A DNA stretch of 64,000 nucleotides. Source: an uncultured Oscillospiraceae bacterium (lineage in GTDB: Bacteria > Bacillota > Clostridia > Oscillospirales > Oscillospiraceae). The translations under genes were made by a program, and so were the position numbers. This document shows positions 1-9,660 of the stretch, in pieces. The notes beneath the pieces are model-generated. The model saw nothing but the letters and a program-made list of their open reading frames with translations, searched no databases and was not told the origin of the DNA. The DNA is taken from assembly GCA_934552825.1 (NCBI GenBank), contig CAKTEQ010000002.1, positions 323,127-387,126 on the forward strand. The letters are read 5' to 3'. Numbering within the stretch: position 1 is the first letter of the stretch; each line of letters starts with the position of its first letter.

Positions 1-286
1 CGTACCAGGCGCCGTCCTTAACGTCCGTAAATCCGGCGCTGCCTGCCGCGGGCAGCTTCAGCAGCCGGGCAAGTATCGCCGCCACCTGTGCGCAGGTCAG
101 CTTTCCCTCAGGGTCGAAGCCGTCCCCATTTCCCTCAATAACGCCGTAGCCGGTCCACCGGTTTATGGCGTCCTCAGCCCAGTGTCCCTGGGTGTCCGCG
201 TAGTCCGTTCCCGCTGCGAAAGCGCTGACGGACATAAGACTGAACGTCATCAAAAGCGCCAACACGATAGCAAGAAACTTCTTCAT
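1..286 (-). CDS. S-layer homology (SLH) domain secreted protein, N-terminal part
   Basis: The gene runs off the left edge, so only about 95 residues are visible. The start ATG (complement of 284-286) follows GGAGAG. The product opens with a signal peptide: MKKF, a hydrophobic run, and an Ala-Phe-Ala-Ala cleavage region near residue 25. An SLH motif follows, with the usual pattern of Tyr-Ala-Asp, then Gly-His-Trp-Ala-Glu-Asp-Ala-Ile, then Gly-Val-Ile-Glu-Gly-Asn-Gly-Asp-Gly-Phe-Asp-Pro-Glu-Gly, then an Ala-x-Ile-Leu-Ala-Arg-Leu-Leu helix; a second repeat begins at the edge. SLH domains anchor exported proteins to secondary cell-wall polymers, so the protein probably sits at the cell surface. 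The rest of the protein, and so its activity, is outside the window. Confidence 0.85.
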   Translation of the reverse strand, partial: MKKFLAIVLALLMTFSLMSVSAFAAGTDYADTQGHWAEDAINRWTGYGVIEGNGDGFDPEGKLTCAQVAAILARLLKLPAAGSAGFTDVKDGAWY

Positions 287-334
287 AAAAATCGCTCTCC
301 TCTTATTTTTCTCCCGCCGGTCTCCAGTGAGCAT

Positions 335-378
335 CATGTCCGTACCTTTACGGACATGAAAGACGGTACCGTCTTTCA
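335..378 (-). promoter_or_regulatory. Two tandem perfect hairpins in the SLH gene 5' leader
   Basis: Positions 335-344 (CATGTCCGTA) pair with 349-358 (TACGGACATG) around a 4-base loop. Immediately next to it, 357-378 is a perfect 22-base palindrome centred on GGTACC. Both lie between the predicted promoter and the SLH start codon, so the transcript would carry them. They may stabilise the mRNA or bind a regulator. A similar ATGTCCG / CGGACAT inverted repeat occurs at 525-545, upstream of the promoter. Confidence 0.5.
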
Positions 379-426
379 CACCTTTGATGCCCGACGGAGA
401 GAGAATTTACGTTCTTTATATCTGAT

Positions 427-455
427 ATGGTATAACTAACGTGATACATTGTCAA
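427..455 (-). promoter_or_regulatory. Predicted sigma-A promoter for the SLH gene
   Basis: On the minus strand a perfect -35 TTGACA (450-455) is separated by 17 bases from TACCAT (427-432), which matches TATAAT at 4 of 6 positions. It would give a leader of roughly 130 nt ahead of the SLH gene. Confidence 0.6.
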
Positions 456-545
456 TACTCCGAAATGCTCTTTAGACGAAAATATTTCATTTTTTGTCAC
501 TTTTTGCTGACGCTTTCTCATCCTATGTCCGTTCTTCGCGGACAT

Positions 546-1240
546 TTGCCCATAGTCCTCCCCAGGAACCCGCTCCGCCGGGTTCCTGGGGGCCCCTTGT
601 TTTATTTCATCTTGCGGTCCCGCCGCGCATGTCGCCGGAACCTGACGGCGCACTCGCGCCGTCCCGCCTTTGGCGGGTCCCTGAACCCGCTCCGCCGGGT
701 TCCCACCCCCAAACCTCCCCTTGGTGATCAAGGGGAGGTGGCTGCCGTCAGGCAGTCGGAGGGGATCAGAAGTACAATTTATAAGAGCCTATGTTACTTT
801 CTTTGGCTTATCAAAGAAAGTAACCAAAGAAACCCGCTAAGGCTGGCGACTGCGGTCGCCGGCGTTTATTTTGTTTTTTAAGGCTGCCTGCAGCAGTGCC
901 CGGCTCGTGCATCCAGTTAAACCTGCTCTGCTTCCAACCGGTGCGGCACGTTGAATAAGGCCCCTGCCCCTTGATGACAACGCCTGCAGCTCAGAGGGAA
1001 CTGATGCCTCTGCGTACCCGGTCCTCAAGGGGTGCTGGCACCTGCCTGCATAACGGTGGGAGACTAAGGCGCAGGGTGCGATTGCCGCAGCTTCTGCGAT
1101 TCTTGGCGTACAGCGTCAGCGAGCCTGGGAGCTGAAGTCGCTGCCAATCACCTGCCGCGCCGCCGTGGGAACCTCTCTGCCCGTTGACGCCCCTTCGCCG
1201 CCGCAGGGGGCTTTGCCCCTGTCGGCGAAGCGATTTCTTT
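546..1240. repeat. Intergenic repeat mosaic 1 (contains long repeat copy 1)
   Basis: No credible gene lies between the SLH promoter and the clp terminator; the open frames here have no ribosome binding sites and consist of repeat sequence. From left to right it holds a 12-bp-stem hairpin (561-590), a short unit (609-635) seen again at 4288-4314, a double-hairpin unit (641-685) seen again at 4596-4640, a GC-rich unit of about 60 bp (711-770, the CTCCCCTT...AAGGGGAG...GAGGGG family), and then the long repeat 770-1240. That long repeat recurs in the same orientation at 17341-17812 with nearly the same length (471 against 472 bases) and high identity by eye. Such mosaics are typical clostridial intergenic repeats; no transposase is present. 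Confidence 0.75.
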
Positions 1241-1300
1241 CGCACACCTTTCTTCGGCAAGACAAAGAAAGGTGTGAATCCTCCTCTCCCCATGCGCGGC

Positions 1301-1330
1301 AAAAGCCCCGGGGACACGCCCCGGGGCTTT
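1301..1330 (-). terminator. Rho-independent terminator of the clp gene
   Basis: A perfect 12-bp stem (1302-1313 with 1319-1330, AAAGCCCCGGGG) with a 5-base loop lies 16 bases past the clp stop codon. It is followed on the minus strand by a short T run (TTTT). Confidence 0.75.
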
Positions 1331-1346
1331 ATACATATTACAATAT

Positions 1347-3647
<2,301 letters not shown>

Positions 3648-3658
3648 TGTTTTATCTC

Positions 3659-4207
3659 CTAATTCTCAGGTGTCGATTTGTGCTTTTTCAGCACGGCGAT
3701 GTATTTGATAAGGTAGTTGAAGAAGGCGAAGTACGCCACCGCCAGCGCCACGGAGATCATTATAGTCGCCGTGAGGGGGGCGATGGTGCGGTCGAACATG
3801 AGTATCACGCAGTCGGCGAAGAACACCACGTTCGCCACCTTCCCCGGCATATTGGAGGGCATCACGTCGTCGATCTTTTTGAACATGAACATAGCCCCCA
3901 GCCCCATGAGCGCCTCCTTGATGAAGAAGAGCAGCGCCGCCCACCAGGGCACGATGCCCGAGACGGTAATGCAGATAATGGCGGAGAACGCCATGAGCTT
4001 GTCGGCAAGGGGATCGAGAATGCGCCCCAGCCGGGTGATTTTGTTGTGTTTCCGGGCGATGTACCCATCCAGGCAGTCCGTCACCTCCGCCAGCACGTAT
4101 ACGGCGATTGCCCAGATATATGAATATTCCCCGCCCAGGAAGAATACCACGATAAATACAGGTACAAGTATTAGTCTGAAAAGTGACAGACTGTTCGGTA
4201 AATTCAT
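3659..4207 (-). CDS. pgsA: CDP-diacylglycerol--glycerol-3-phosphate 3-phosphatidyltransferase
   Basis: PgsA makes phosphatidylglycerol phosphate from CDP-diacylglycerol and glycerol 3-phosphate, the committed step to acidic membrane lipids. The 182-residue product has several membrane segments and the full CDP-alcohol phosphatidyltransferase signature: Asp44, Asp47-Gly48, Ala51-Arg52, Gly61, Asp65 and Asp69, all in the expected spacing. The frame stays open upstream to about 4552, but that part is repeat sequence. The ATG at 4207 is preceded by GGAGG (4217-4222 complement) and gives the normal N-terminus, MNLPNSLSLFRL. The clp gene follows 11 bases downstream. Confidence 0.92.
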   Translation of the reverse strand: MNLPNSLSLFRLILVPVFIVVFFLGGEYSYIWAIAVYVLAEVTDCLDGYIARKHNKITRLGRILDPLADKLMAFSAIICITVSGIVPWWAALLFFIKEALMGLGAMFMFKKIDDVMPSNMPGKVANVVFFADCVILMFDRTIAPLTATIMISVALAVAYFAFFNYLIKYIAVLKKHKSTPEN

Positions 4208-4935
4208 GTAAGCATTACCTCCATTAGTTGCTGTAAAAGACCCCACGGGACCCGCTTCGCTGGGCTCCCGCGGGGGCCCCTCATTGGATCTTGCGGTCCC
4301 GCCGCGCATGTCGCCCAAGCCGCCAGCCGGGGGATGCTGTGCCGCTCCGGGCTCGCCCTTTTGCCCCGTTTCTGCGTTATCGTCCTTGACATACATAGAG
4401 TATGTCTGCGTCCTCTGCCTTGAAGCAAGGCAAAAGGGCTGAGCCGGGAGTCGAAGATTTTTGAAGAGAAAATTGCGTCTGGATGCAAGGCTTTGGGAAC
4501 GAGGAATAATTGCCTTTATTGCGAGTGAGCAAAACGCAGCAGACGGGCGCAATTTTCCTTCAAAAACGGTGCATCATTCCCTGGCTGGCGGCAAGCCTGA
4601 CGGCGCACTCGCGCCGTCCCGCCTTCGGCGGGTCCCTGAAACCCCACGGGACCCGCTTCGCTGCCTTGAGCACCAAGGAGAGCCCTTTCTCCCGGATACG
4701 CAGGCGTCATCAGCTCCCTCTGAGCTGCAGGCGTTGTCATCAAGGGGTAGGGACTATATTCAACGTGCTCGATGCGGATGGATGCACCGCAGATTTAACT
4801 GGATGCACAAGCCGGGCACTGCTGCAGGCAGCCTTAAAAACTAAATGAACGCCGGCGACCGCAGTCGCCTGCCTCAGCGATTTCTTTGGTTCGTTTCTTT
4901 GGCAAGACAAAGAAATGAACAAGAACTCTTCCCCC
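4208..4935. repeat. Intergenic repeat mosaic 2
   Basis: No real gene is seen between the CvpA gene and pgsA. The stretch is built from repeats: a hairpin around 4240-4275, the short unit 4288-4314, the structured element 4341-4570 (listed separately), the double-hairpin unit 4596-4640, and an inverted partial copy of the long repeat at about 4693-4925. The open frames that cross these units have no ribosome binding sites and recur at the other copies, so I regard them as spurious. The pgsA ribosome binding site and any pgsA promoter lie at the left edge. Confidence 0.75.
4341..4570 (+). repeat. 230-bp two-hairpin structured repeat, copy 1
   Basis: By hand comparison this segment matches 17841-18070 with about ten substitutions and no insertion or deletion. 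It consists of two long imperfect hairpins. The first pairs CTCCGGGCTCGCCCTTTTGCC (about 4344-4364, read without its last base) with GGCAAAAGGGCTGAGCCGGG (about 4429-4449) and holds an inner hairpin GACATAC / GTATGTC. The second pairs TTTTTGAAGAGAAAATTGCG (4459-4478) with CGCAATTTTCCTTCAAAAA (4548-4566). The orientation of any transcript is unknown. It could be a MITE-like element or a structured RNA. Confidence 0.7.
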
Positions 4936-4937
4936 AA

Positions 4938-5627
4938 TCAGATGCTGAGCCATGAGTTGAAGGGGTTGTTCTCCGCGAAGAACTTCAGCACCTTCGTCTT
5001 GCCCACAAAGTCTCCCAGCAGGAAGCTCAGATACCGTGCCGCCCAGGCAATGGCGAACACGATGAGCAGGCCCACAGCCAGCCCCAGCACGGCGCCGCCG
5101 ATGCCGTTGAGCATTTTCAGCCCCGGCAGCTTGAATATAACATTGCACAGATTGATTATCACCGCAAAAACGATATTCAAAAGCAGATACGCGATAAGAA
5201 ACGCGAAAATATACGCCAGGGCGCTGACGAACCGCGCCGATACGGCGTTCTTGAAGGTGATGTCATTGGCGCGGAAGCTCTCCACGGCATCGTCCGCCAT
5301 GGTGTTCGCCTTCCCCTGCCAGACCCCCAGCTTCTTATAGATGCTCTCCGCCGCGGCGCGCAGCTCCGCGTCACCGGCGCTGCTGTATTCGATGCCCCGG
5401 TCCACACGCTCCTGAGTCGTCGTCTCGTCCACGAAGTTCGCGACGAAAGGCCCGATTACCGTGTCCAGCCTGTCGGAATAGTTGTCCGCCGCCCAGCGCG
5501 CACCGAAGAACACCACTACCACTGCCACGAGGCTCACCACGCTCAGGATAAGCCCCTTGGAAATCCCCCGCAGCAGGCTCACCAACAGGATGACCACGAT
5601 GATTATGTCGATGATAACAGGTACCAT
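4938..5627 (-). CDS. CvpA family membrane protein
   Basis: The 229-residue product begins with an Ile/Val-rich membrane segment followed by an Arg-Gly-x-x-Lys-Gly turn, the typical start of the colicin V production (CvpA) family, and has about four predicted membrane segments with an extracytoplasmic loop between residues 45 and 120. The family is linked to cell-envelope homeostasis, but its biochemical activity is not established. The ATG follows GGAGGAGAAGG. It is the last gene of the ecf-truA transcription unit, 18 bases after the DUF5711-type gene, and a repeat mosaic starts directly behind it. Confidence 0.8.
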   Translation of the reverse strand: MVPVIIDIIIVVILLVSLLRGISKGLILSVVSLVAVVVVFFGARWAADNYSDRLDTVIGPFVANFVDETTTQERVDRGIEYSSAGDAELRAAAESIYKKLGVWQGKANTMADDAVESFRANDITFKNAVSARFVSALAYIFAFLIAYLLLNIVFAVIINLCNVIFKLPGLKMLNGIGGAVLGLAVGLLIVFAIAWAARYLSFLLGDFVGKTKVLKFFAENNPFNSWLSI

Positions 5628-5645
5628 TTTCCCTTCTCCTCCCCA

Positions 5646-6782
5646 TCAAGGCAGATAGATCCGCGCCGAACCGTATGACAGGAGCAGCACGGAGCCGTCC
5701 TCCCGCATAATGAGGTCCACCGCGGCGCCGGTGTCCTCCGTCTCACCGTAAAGGTGCATATTGTCCTTGAATATCTCCAGCTTATCATAGCACAGGGCTG
5801 CCACATATTTCCCCTTTGCGGATATGGCGAGCACCTCGCTGTCTATCTCCCCGTCCCCCACAACGCTGCCGGAGTCGGAGAGTATCACCAGCCGTCCGGA
5901 GCTGCCCGTCTCGTACTCCTTCAGGAGCAGGACGCATTTGTCCCCCGGGGAGAAGGTGAAGTCCTTCAGATAAGCGCTGCCGAAGCTGTACTGCTCCCCG
6001 TCGCTCAGGTCTTTTCCGATGAAATAGGCGCTGCGCTCAGTCACGGCGCATATGCCTCCCCCCGGAAAGCATTTCACGGCGAGGACAAGCTCGTCGCTTA
6101 TGGTGAACTCTCCCTCTCCGCCCCCGCTTATGGGGTATCGCACCACCCGGGAGACGAACTCACTGGAGTAGGTACACATCCCCGCGATAAGCCCGGAGCA
6201 GTCCGCCGTCACCTGCACGTCGGTAACGTATCCGCTGGATATGTTCTGCTGGAGCACCAGGGCGTTGTCGGCGTCAAAGACGTATACAGTCGCTTTGTAG
6301 CTCGTCTGCTTGGTGGCTATGGCGAGCCAGCCGGCGCTGTTCATAGACGCGGCGATTATCTCATTGTCCGCCTCCCGCTGAGCCGTCGCCTCACCGCCGT
6401 CGATGACCACATAATTCGTGCCCCCCACGTCGTAGGCGAAGGCGCGGTCCCCCACAACGGTCACGTTTGGGTTCGCCATGGGCGCGCTCACCATGAGCGT
6501 CTCCCCGCCGGTGCTGTCCAGCAGCTCGACCCCTGTGCGCGACGCGACGATGAGCCCGTCACCGTACTGCTCGATGAAGCTGCCCGAGTGGTTCACGAAG
6601 GTCATCTCTCCCACCATGCCGCTGTCTGTCTTCTCCTCACCCATGTAGGAGAGGGTGCGGCGCACGGCGTCCAGGCTCATGCTCCCCCGGCTCAGGACGA
6701 TGAAAGCCACCAGCAGTCCTATCACTATCACGGCGAGAACCGCCATGGGCAGTATCAGCTTTTTCCGTCTCAGTCCCGCCAT
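5646..6782 (-). CDS. DUF5711-type membrane-anchored beta-propeller protein
   Basis: The 378-residue product has a basic N-terminus (MAGLRRKK), one membrane segment (about residues 9-29) and a large outer part made of short beta strands with repeating patterns. Examples are GLIVASRTGVELLD, RAFAYDVGG and AAMCTYSS-like blades. This suggests a beta-propeller exposed outside the membrane. Domain architecture and neighbourhood fit the DUF5711 family of clostridia, whose function is unknown. It lies 9 bases after truA and 18 bases before the cvpA-family gene, so all three are probably one operon. Family assignment is from memory of the sequence pattern; a profile search would settle it. Confidence 0.65.
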   Translation of the reverse strand: MAGLRRKKLILPMAVLAVIVIGLLVAFIVLSRGSMSLDAVRRTLSYMGEEKTDSGMVGEMTFVNHSGSFIEQYGDGLIVASRTGVELLDSTGGETLMVSAPMANPNVTVVGDRAFAYDVGGTNYVVIDGGEATAQREADNEIIAASMNSAGWLAIATKQTSYKATVYVFDADNALVLQQNISSGYVTDVQVTADCSGLIAGMCTYSSEFVSRVVRYPISGGGEGEFTISDELVLAVKCFPGGGICAVTERSAYFIGKDLSDGEQYSFGSAYLKDFTFSPGDKCVLLLKEYETGSSGRLVILSDSGSVVGDGEIDSEVLAISAKGKYVAALCYDKLEIFKDNMHLYGETEDTGAAVDLIMREDGSVLLLSYGSARIYLP

Positions 6783-6791
6783 AATTATACC

Positions 6792-7541
6792 TCAGATCTC
6801 AATATCATACCAGAGCCGCGTGAGATACAGCCCGTCGGGGGGCACCGTGGGCCCCGCGAGGGTCCTGTCTCCCCTTTCCAGTATCGCCGGGATATCCTCC
6901 GGGGCGAACTTCCCCTCGGAGGCGTAGATGAGCGACCCCGCCATTGCCCGTGCCATGTTATAGAGAAACCCGTTGGCGCAGACCCGCAGCTCTATGATAT
7001 CCCCCCGGCGCTCTACATTATAATAATATACCCTGCGCACGGTGCTCTTCACGTCCGTGCCCACGCTGCGCACAGCCGCGAAGTCGTGCTCCCCCACGAA
7101 CATATCCGCCGCCCGCTGCATTATCTTCTCATCCAGCCGGCGTGGGTAAAAATACGCCCTGTTCATGTAAAACGGGTCCCGGACGCGGGAGTTGTAGATC
7201 ACATAGGTGTACTCCTTTTTGACGCAGGAGCCGATGGCGTTGAAGTCCTCGGGCACCTCCCGGGCGGCTGTCACCACGATGTCGTCCGGGAGTTTTGTGT
7301 TGATGGCGAGGGGCAGGCGCTCCAGAGGTATCCGGGAGCCGGTGACGAAATTCGCCACGTATTCCCTCGCGTGGACGCCCGCGTCAGTCCTGCCGCAGCC
7401 GGTTATCTTCACCGGGTGCCCCACGGTCGCCTTCACGGCGCTCTCCAGGGTCTCCTCCACGGTCACGGCGTTCTTCTGTATCTGCCAGCCGTGGTAGTGG
7501 GTGCCGGTGTATTTCAGTCTCAGTGCGATGTTTCTCTCCAC
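6792..7541 (-). CDS. truA: tRNA pseudouridine(38-40) synthase TruA
   Basis: TruA converts uridines 38-40 in the anticodon stem of many tRNAs to pseudouridine. The 249-residue length is normal. The catalytic Asp53 lies in the hallmark GCGRTDAGVHA motif (49-58 region), and the later VGEHDFAAV and RVYYYN motifs are present. The start is a GTG (complement of 7539-7541) behind GGGAG. It follows ecfT by 12 bases, matching the conserved ecfA1-ecfA2-ecfT-truA order of Firmicutes. Confidence 0.95.
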   Translation of the reverse strand: MERNIALRLKYTGTHYHGWQIQKNAVTVEETLESAVKATVGHPVKITGCGRTDAGVHAREYVANFVTGSRIPLERLPLAINTKLPDDIVVTAAREVPEDFNAIGSCVKKEYTYVIYNSRVRDPFYMNRAYFYPRRLDEKIMQRAADMFVGEHDFAAVRSVGTDVKSTVRRVYYYNVERRGDIIELRVCANGFLYNMARAMAGSLIYASEGKFAPEDIPAILERGDRTLAGPTVPPDGLYLTRLWYDIEI

Positions 7542-7553
7542 ATTCGTCTCCCA

Positions 7554-8357
7554 TCAGAAGCCCAGAGCGCCCAGGGTTATGACGAGCGCCGTCACGGCGG
7601 TGCACAGGGCGAGGGCTGTCCAGTCCTTCCCCTCCATCCGGAGCTGCTTCATCTTCGTGCGCCCGTTGTCCCCCGCGTAGCAGCGGCACTCCATGGCGAC
7701 GGCAAGCTCGTCCGCCCGGCGGAAAGCGCTTATGAAAAGGGGCACCAGTATGGGCACAAGGGCCTTCGCCCGCTTGAAGATGTTCCCCGTCTCGAAGTCC
7801 GCGCCGCGGGCTTTCTGAGCGTTCATTATCTTGTTCGTCTCCTCGATGAGGGTGGGTATGAACCTGAGGGCTATGCTCATCATCATGCTCATCTCGTGCA
7901 CGGGCATCCGTATCTTCTTCAGCGGCCCGAGCAGGCTCTCCAGCCCGTCCGTCAGGTTCATGGGCGCCGTTGTGTAGGTGAGCAGGAAGGTGCCCAGCAG
8001 GAGCATCACGATGCGCAGCACGATGAACACGGCTGAGCGGATACCCTGCTTTGTGATGGTGAATATCCAGAACTTGGCGAGCACGTCCCCGCTGGTGTAA
8101 AACAGGTTCAATATCGCCGTTATTATGACTATCACGACGATGGGCTTCAGCCCCCGGAAGAGGCTTTTCAGCTTTATCTTCGAGAGATATATAGTACCCG
8201 CGAGCCAGATTATCATGATGCCGTAGCTCACGGCGTTCTTCGCCAGGAACAGCGCCGCGATGTAGAACACTACGGCGACTATCTTCACCCTCGGGTCCAG
8301 GCGGTGTATGATGGTGTTCCCGGGGAAATACTGTCCCAGTGTGATGTCCTTAAGCAT
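7554..8357 (-). CDS. ecfT: Energy-coupling factor transporter transmembrane protein EcfT
   Basis: EcfT is the membrane scaffold of group II ECF transporters. It links the two ATPases to interchangeable S-components that capture vitamins and metals. The 267-residue product has the usual N-terminus (GQYFPGNTIIHRLDPRVK), about five membrane segments and two coupling-helix motifs that start with Ala-Arg-Gly-like residues (KARGADFETG near residue 180, and a second Ala-Met-Glu-Cys-Arg-Cys where Ala-Met-Glu-Ala-Arg is more common). Its ATG overlaps the end of ecfA2 by 8 bases (ATGCTTAA), which points to translational coupling. Confidence 0.92.
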   Translation of the reverse strand: MLKDITLGQYFPGNTIIHRLDPRVKIVAVVFYIAALFLAKNAVSYGIMIIWLAGTIYLSKIKLKSLFRGLKPIVVIVIITAILNLFYTSGDVLAKFWIFTITKQGIRSAVFIVLRIVMLLLGTFLLTYTTAPMNLTDGLESLLGPLKKIRMPVHEMSMMMSIALRFIPTLIEETNKIMNAQKARGADFETGNIFKRAKALVPILVPLFISAFRRADELAVAMECRCYAGDNGRTKMKQLRMEGKDWTALALCTAVTALVITLGALGF

Positions 8358-9213
8358 TCCCGGCGCCCCCCTTCATCCCCAGGAGGATCTCCCGGGCCTG
8401 CTCCACCGTGTAGGCGTACTCCGGCACGGGGACTCCCAGCGCCTTCAGGCGGATGAAGATATCCGTCACGGCGGGCACGTTCAGCCCGATCTTCTTGATG
8501 CGCTCCGCGTTGCGGAAAACCTCCGCAGGAGTGCCGTCCATCTCAATGTTTCCCTTGTTCATCACCACAAGGCGGCTGGCGTACCGGGCCACCTCGTCCA
8601 TGCTGTGGCTCACCATGATTATGGTGCCGCCCCGGGCCTCGTGATAGCGCCGGAGCTGCTCCATAATGGTCTCCCGCCCCACGGGGTCCAGACCCGCGGA
8701 GGGCTCGTCCAGGATGAGCACCTCAGGCTCCATGGCGATGACGCCCGCTATGGCGACCCGGCGCTTCTGTCCGCCGGAGAGGTCCATGGGGGACTTGTCC
8801 ATAAGGCTCTCGTCCAGCCCCACGTAATTCGCGGCGACCCGCACCCGGTCCTCCACGTCCTCCCTGCTCAGCCCCATGTTCTTCGGTCCGAAGGCGATGT
8901 CCTTCGCCACGGTCTCCTCGAAGAGCTGGTACTCCGGGTACTGGAACACGAGTCCGACCTTGAAGCGTATCTGCCGTGTCAGCTCCTTGCTGCTCCAGAT
9001 GTCCTCCCCGTCGAAGAGCACCTGCCCGCTTGTGGGCTTGAGCAGCCCGTTCATGTGCTGGATGAGTGTGGATTTTCCCGAGCCGGTGTGCCCGATGATG
9101 CCGATGAATTCCCCCCGCTCGGCGGTGAAGTTCACACTTTTCAGGGCGCTGAATTCAAAGGGCGTGCCCTGACTGTATGTGTGTGTGAGTTCTTTTGTTT
9201 CGATGATAGGCAA
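8350..9213 (-). CDS. ecfA2: Energy-coupling factor transporter ATPase EcfA2
   Basis: This is the second nucleotide-binding subunit of the shared ECF module. It has Walker A GHTGSGKS (41-48), a Q-loop in VFQYPEYQLFEETV near 90-101, signature LSGGQ (145-149) and Walker B VLILDEP (165-171). I chose the TTG at 9213, because GGAGG lies 8 bases ahead of it. The earlier TTG at 9228 would place that GGAGG inside the coding region. The product is 287 residues. A repeat island of about 450 bases separates it from ecfA1, although these genes are usually adjacent. Confidence 0.9.
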   Translation of the reverse strand: MPIIETKELTHTYSQGTPFEFSALKSVNFTAERGEFIGIIGHTGSGKSTLIQHMNGLLKPTSGQVLFDGEDIWSSKELTRQIRFKVGLVFQYPEYQLFEETVAKDIAFGPKNMGLSREDVEDRVRVAANYVGLDESLMDKSPMDLSGGQKRRVAIAGVIAMEPEVLILDEPSAGLDPVGRETIMEQLRRYHEARGGTIIMVSHSMDEVARYASRLVVMNKGNIEMDGTPAEVFRNAERIKKIGLNVPAVTDIFIRLKALGVPVPEYAYTVEQAREILLGMKGGAGNA

Positions 9214-9660
9214 GTGTGTATCCTCCAAAACTGCCTGCTCCCTGAGGAGTCAAGCGTTATTGTGTGTATGAGTCCTTGTTACTTTCTTTGACTTATCAAA
9301 GAAAGTAACAAAAGAAATCGTTAAGGCAGGCGACTGCGGTCGCCGGCGTTTATTTAGCTTTTCATAGGAGTCGGCAGCGTTAGCTGATGGCGGTTCCTCC
9401 AAAAGCCTCCCCTGCGTAAGGTAGCGAAGCGGCGCCGCTCTCCAAAGGCTCCCCTTACTGACTAAGGGGAGCTGTCGGCGAAGCTGACTGAGGGGATCAG
9501 AACCAAAAGCCTCGCAAACTGCCAATGGGCACGCCGTCAAAAGGCTTCGCCTAAAAAGTCTCCTACTCCAAGACGTCAATCCCCCCTGCCGCTCCGCAGC
9601 TGTCCCCCCTTTCACAAGGGGGGCTTTTTGCACCCCGGGGCGCTGGCGCCCCTTATTCTT
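9214..9660. repeat. Repeat island inserted between ecfA1 and ecfA2
   Basis: It contains a partial long-repeat copy (about 9265-9365, with the TTACTTTCTTTG / CAAAGAAAGTAA hairpin and the GGCGACTGCGGTCGCCGGCG core), a 60-bp unit (9443-9500), a CAATCCCCCC...GGGGGGCTTTTT unit (9574-9630) and a GC hairpin (9637-9652, GGGGCGC / GCGCCCC). No plausible gene is present. The hairpins could attenuate transcription between the two ATPase genes. Confidence 0.75.

Noticed and set aside
770..1240. Insertion sequence
   Set aside because: No transposase reading frame and no clear target duplication was found in any copy.
3659..4552. Longer pgsA with a 115-residue N-terminal extension
   Set aside because: The extension is translated repeat sequence; the ATG at 4207 has an ideal GGAGG and starts the normal PgsA N-terminus.
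4204..4844. Overlapping short frames within the repeat mosaic
   Set aside because: Nearly the same frames recur at 17816-18242 because the DNA repeats; they lack ribosome binding sites and are better explained as structured DNA or RNA.
5754..8036. Plus-strand frame of 760 codons
   Set aside because: It is antisense to the DUF5711, truA and ecfT genes and crosses their borders; composition is typical of a GC-driven shadow frame.
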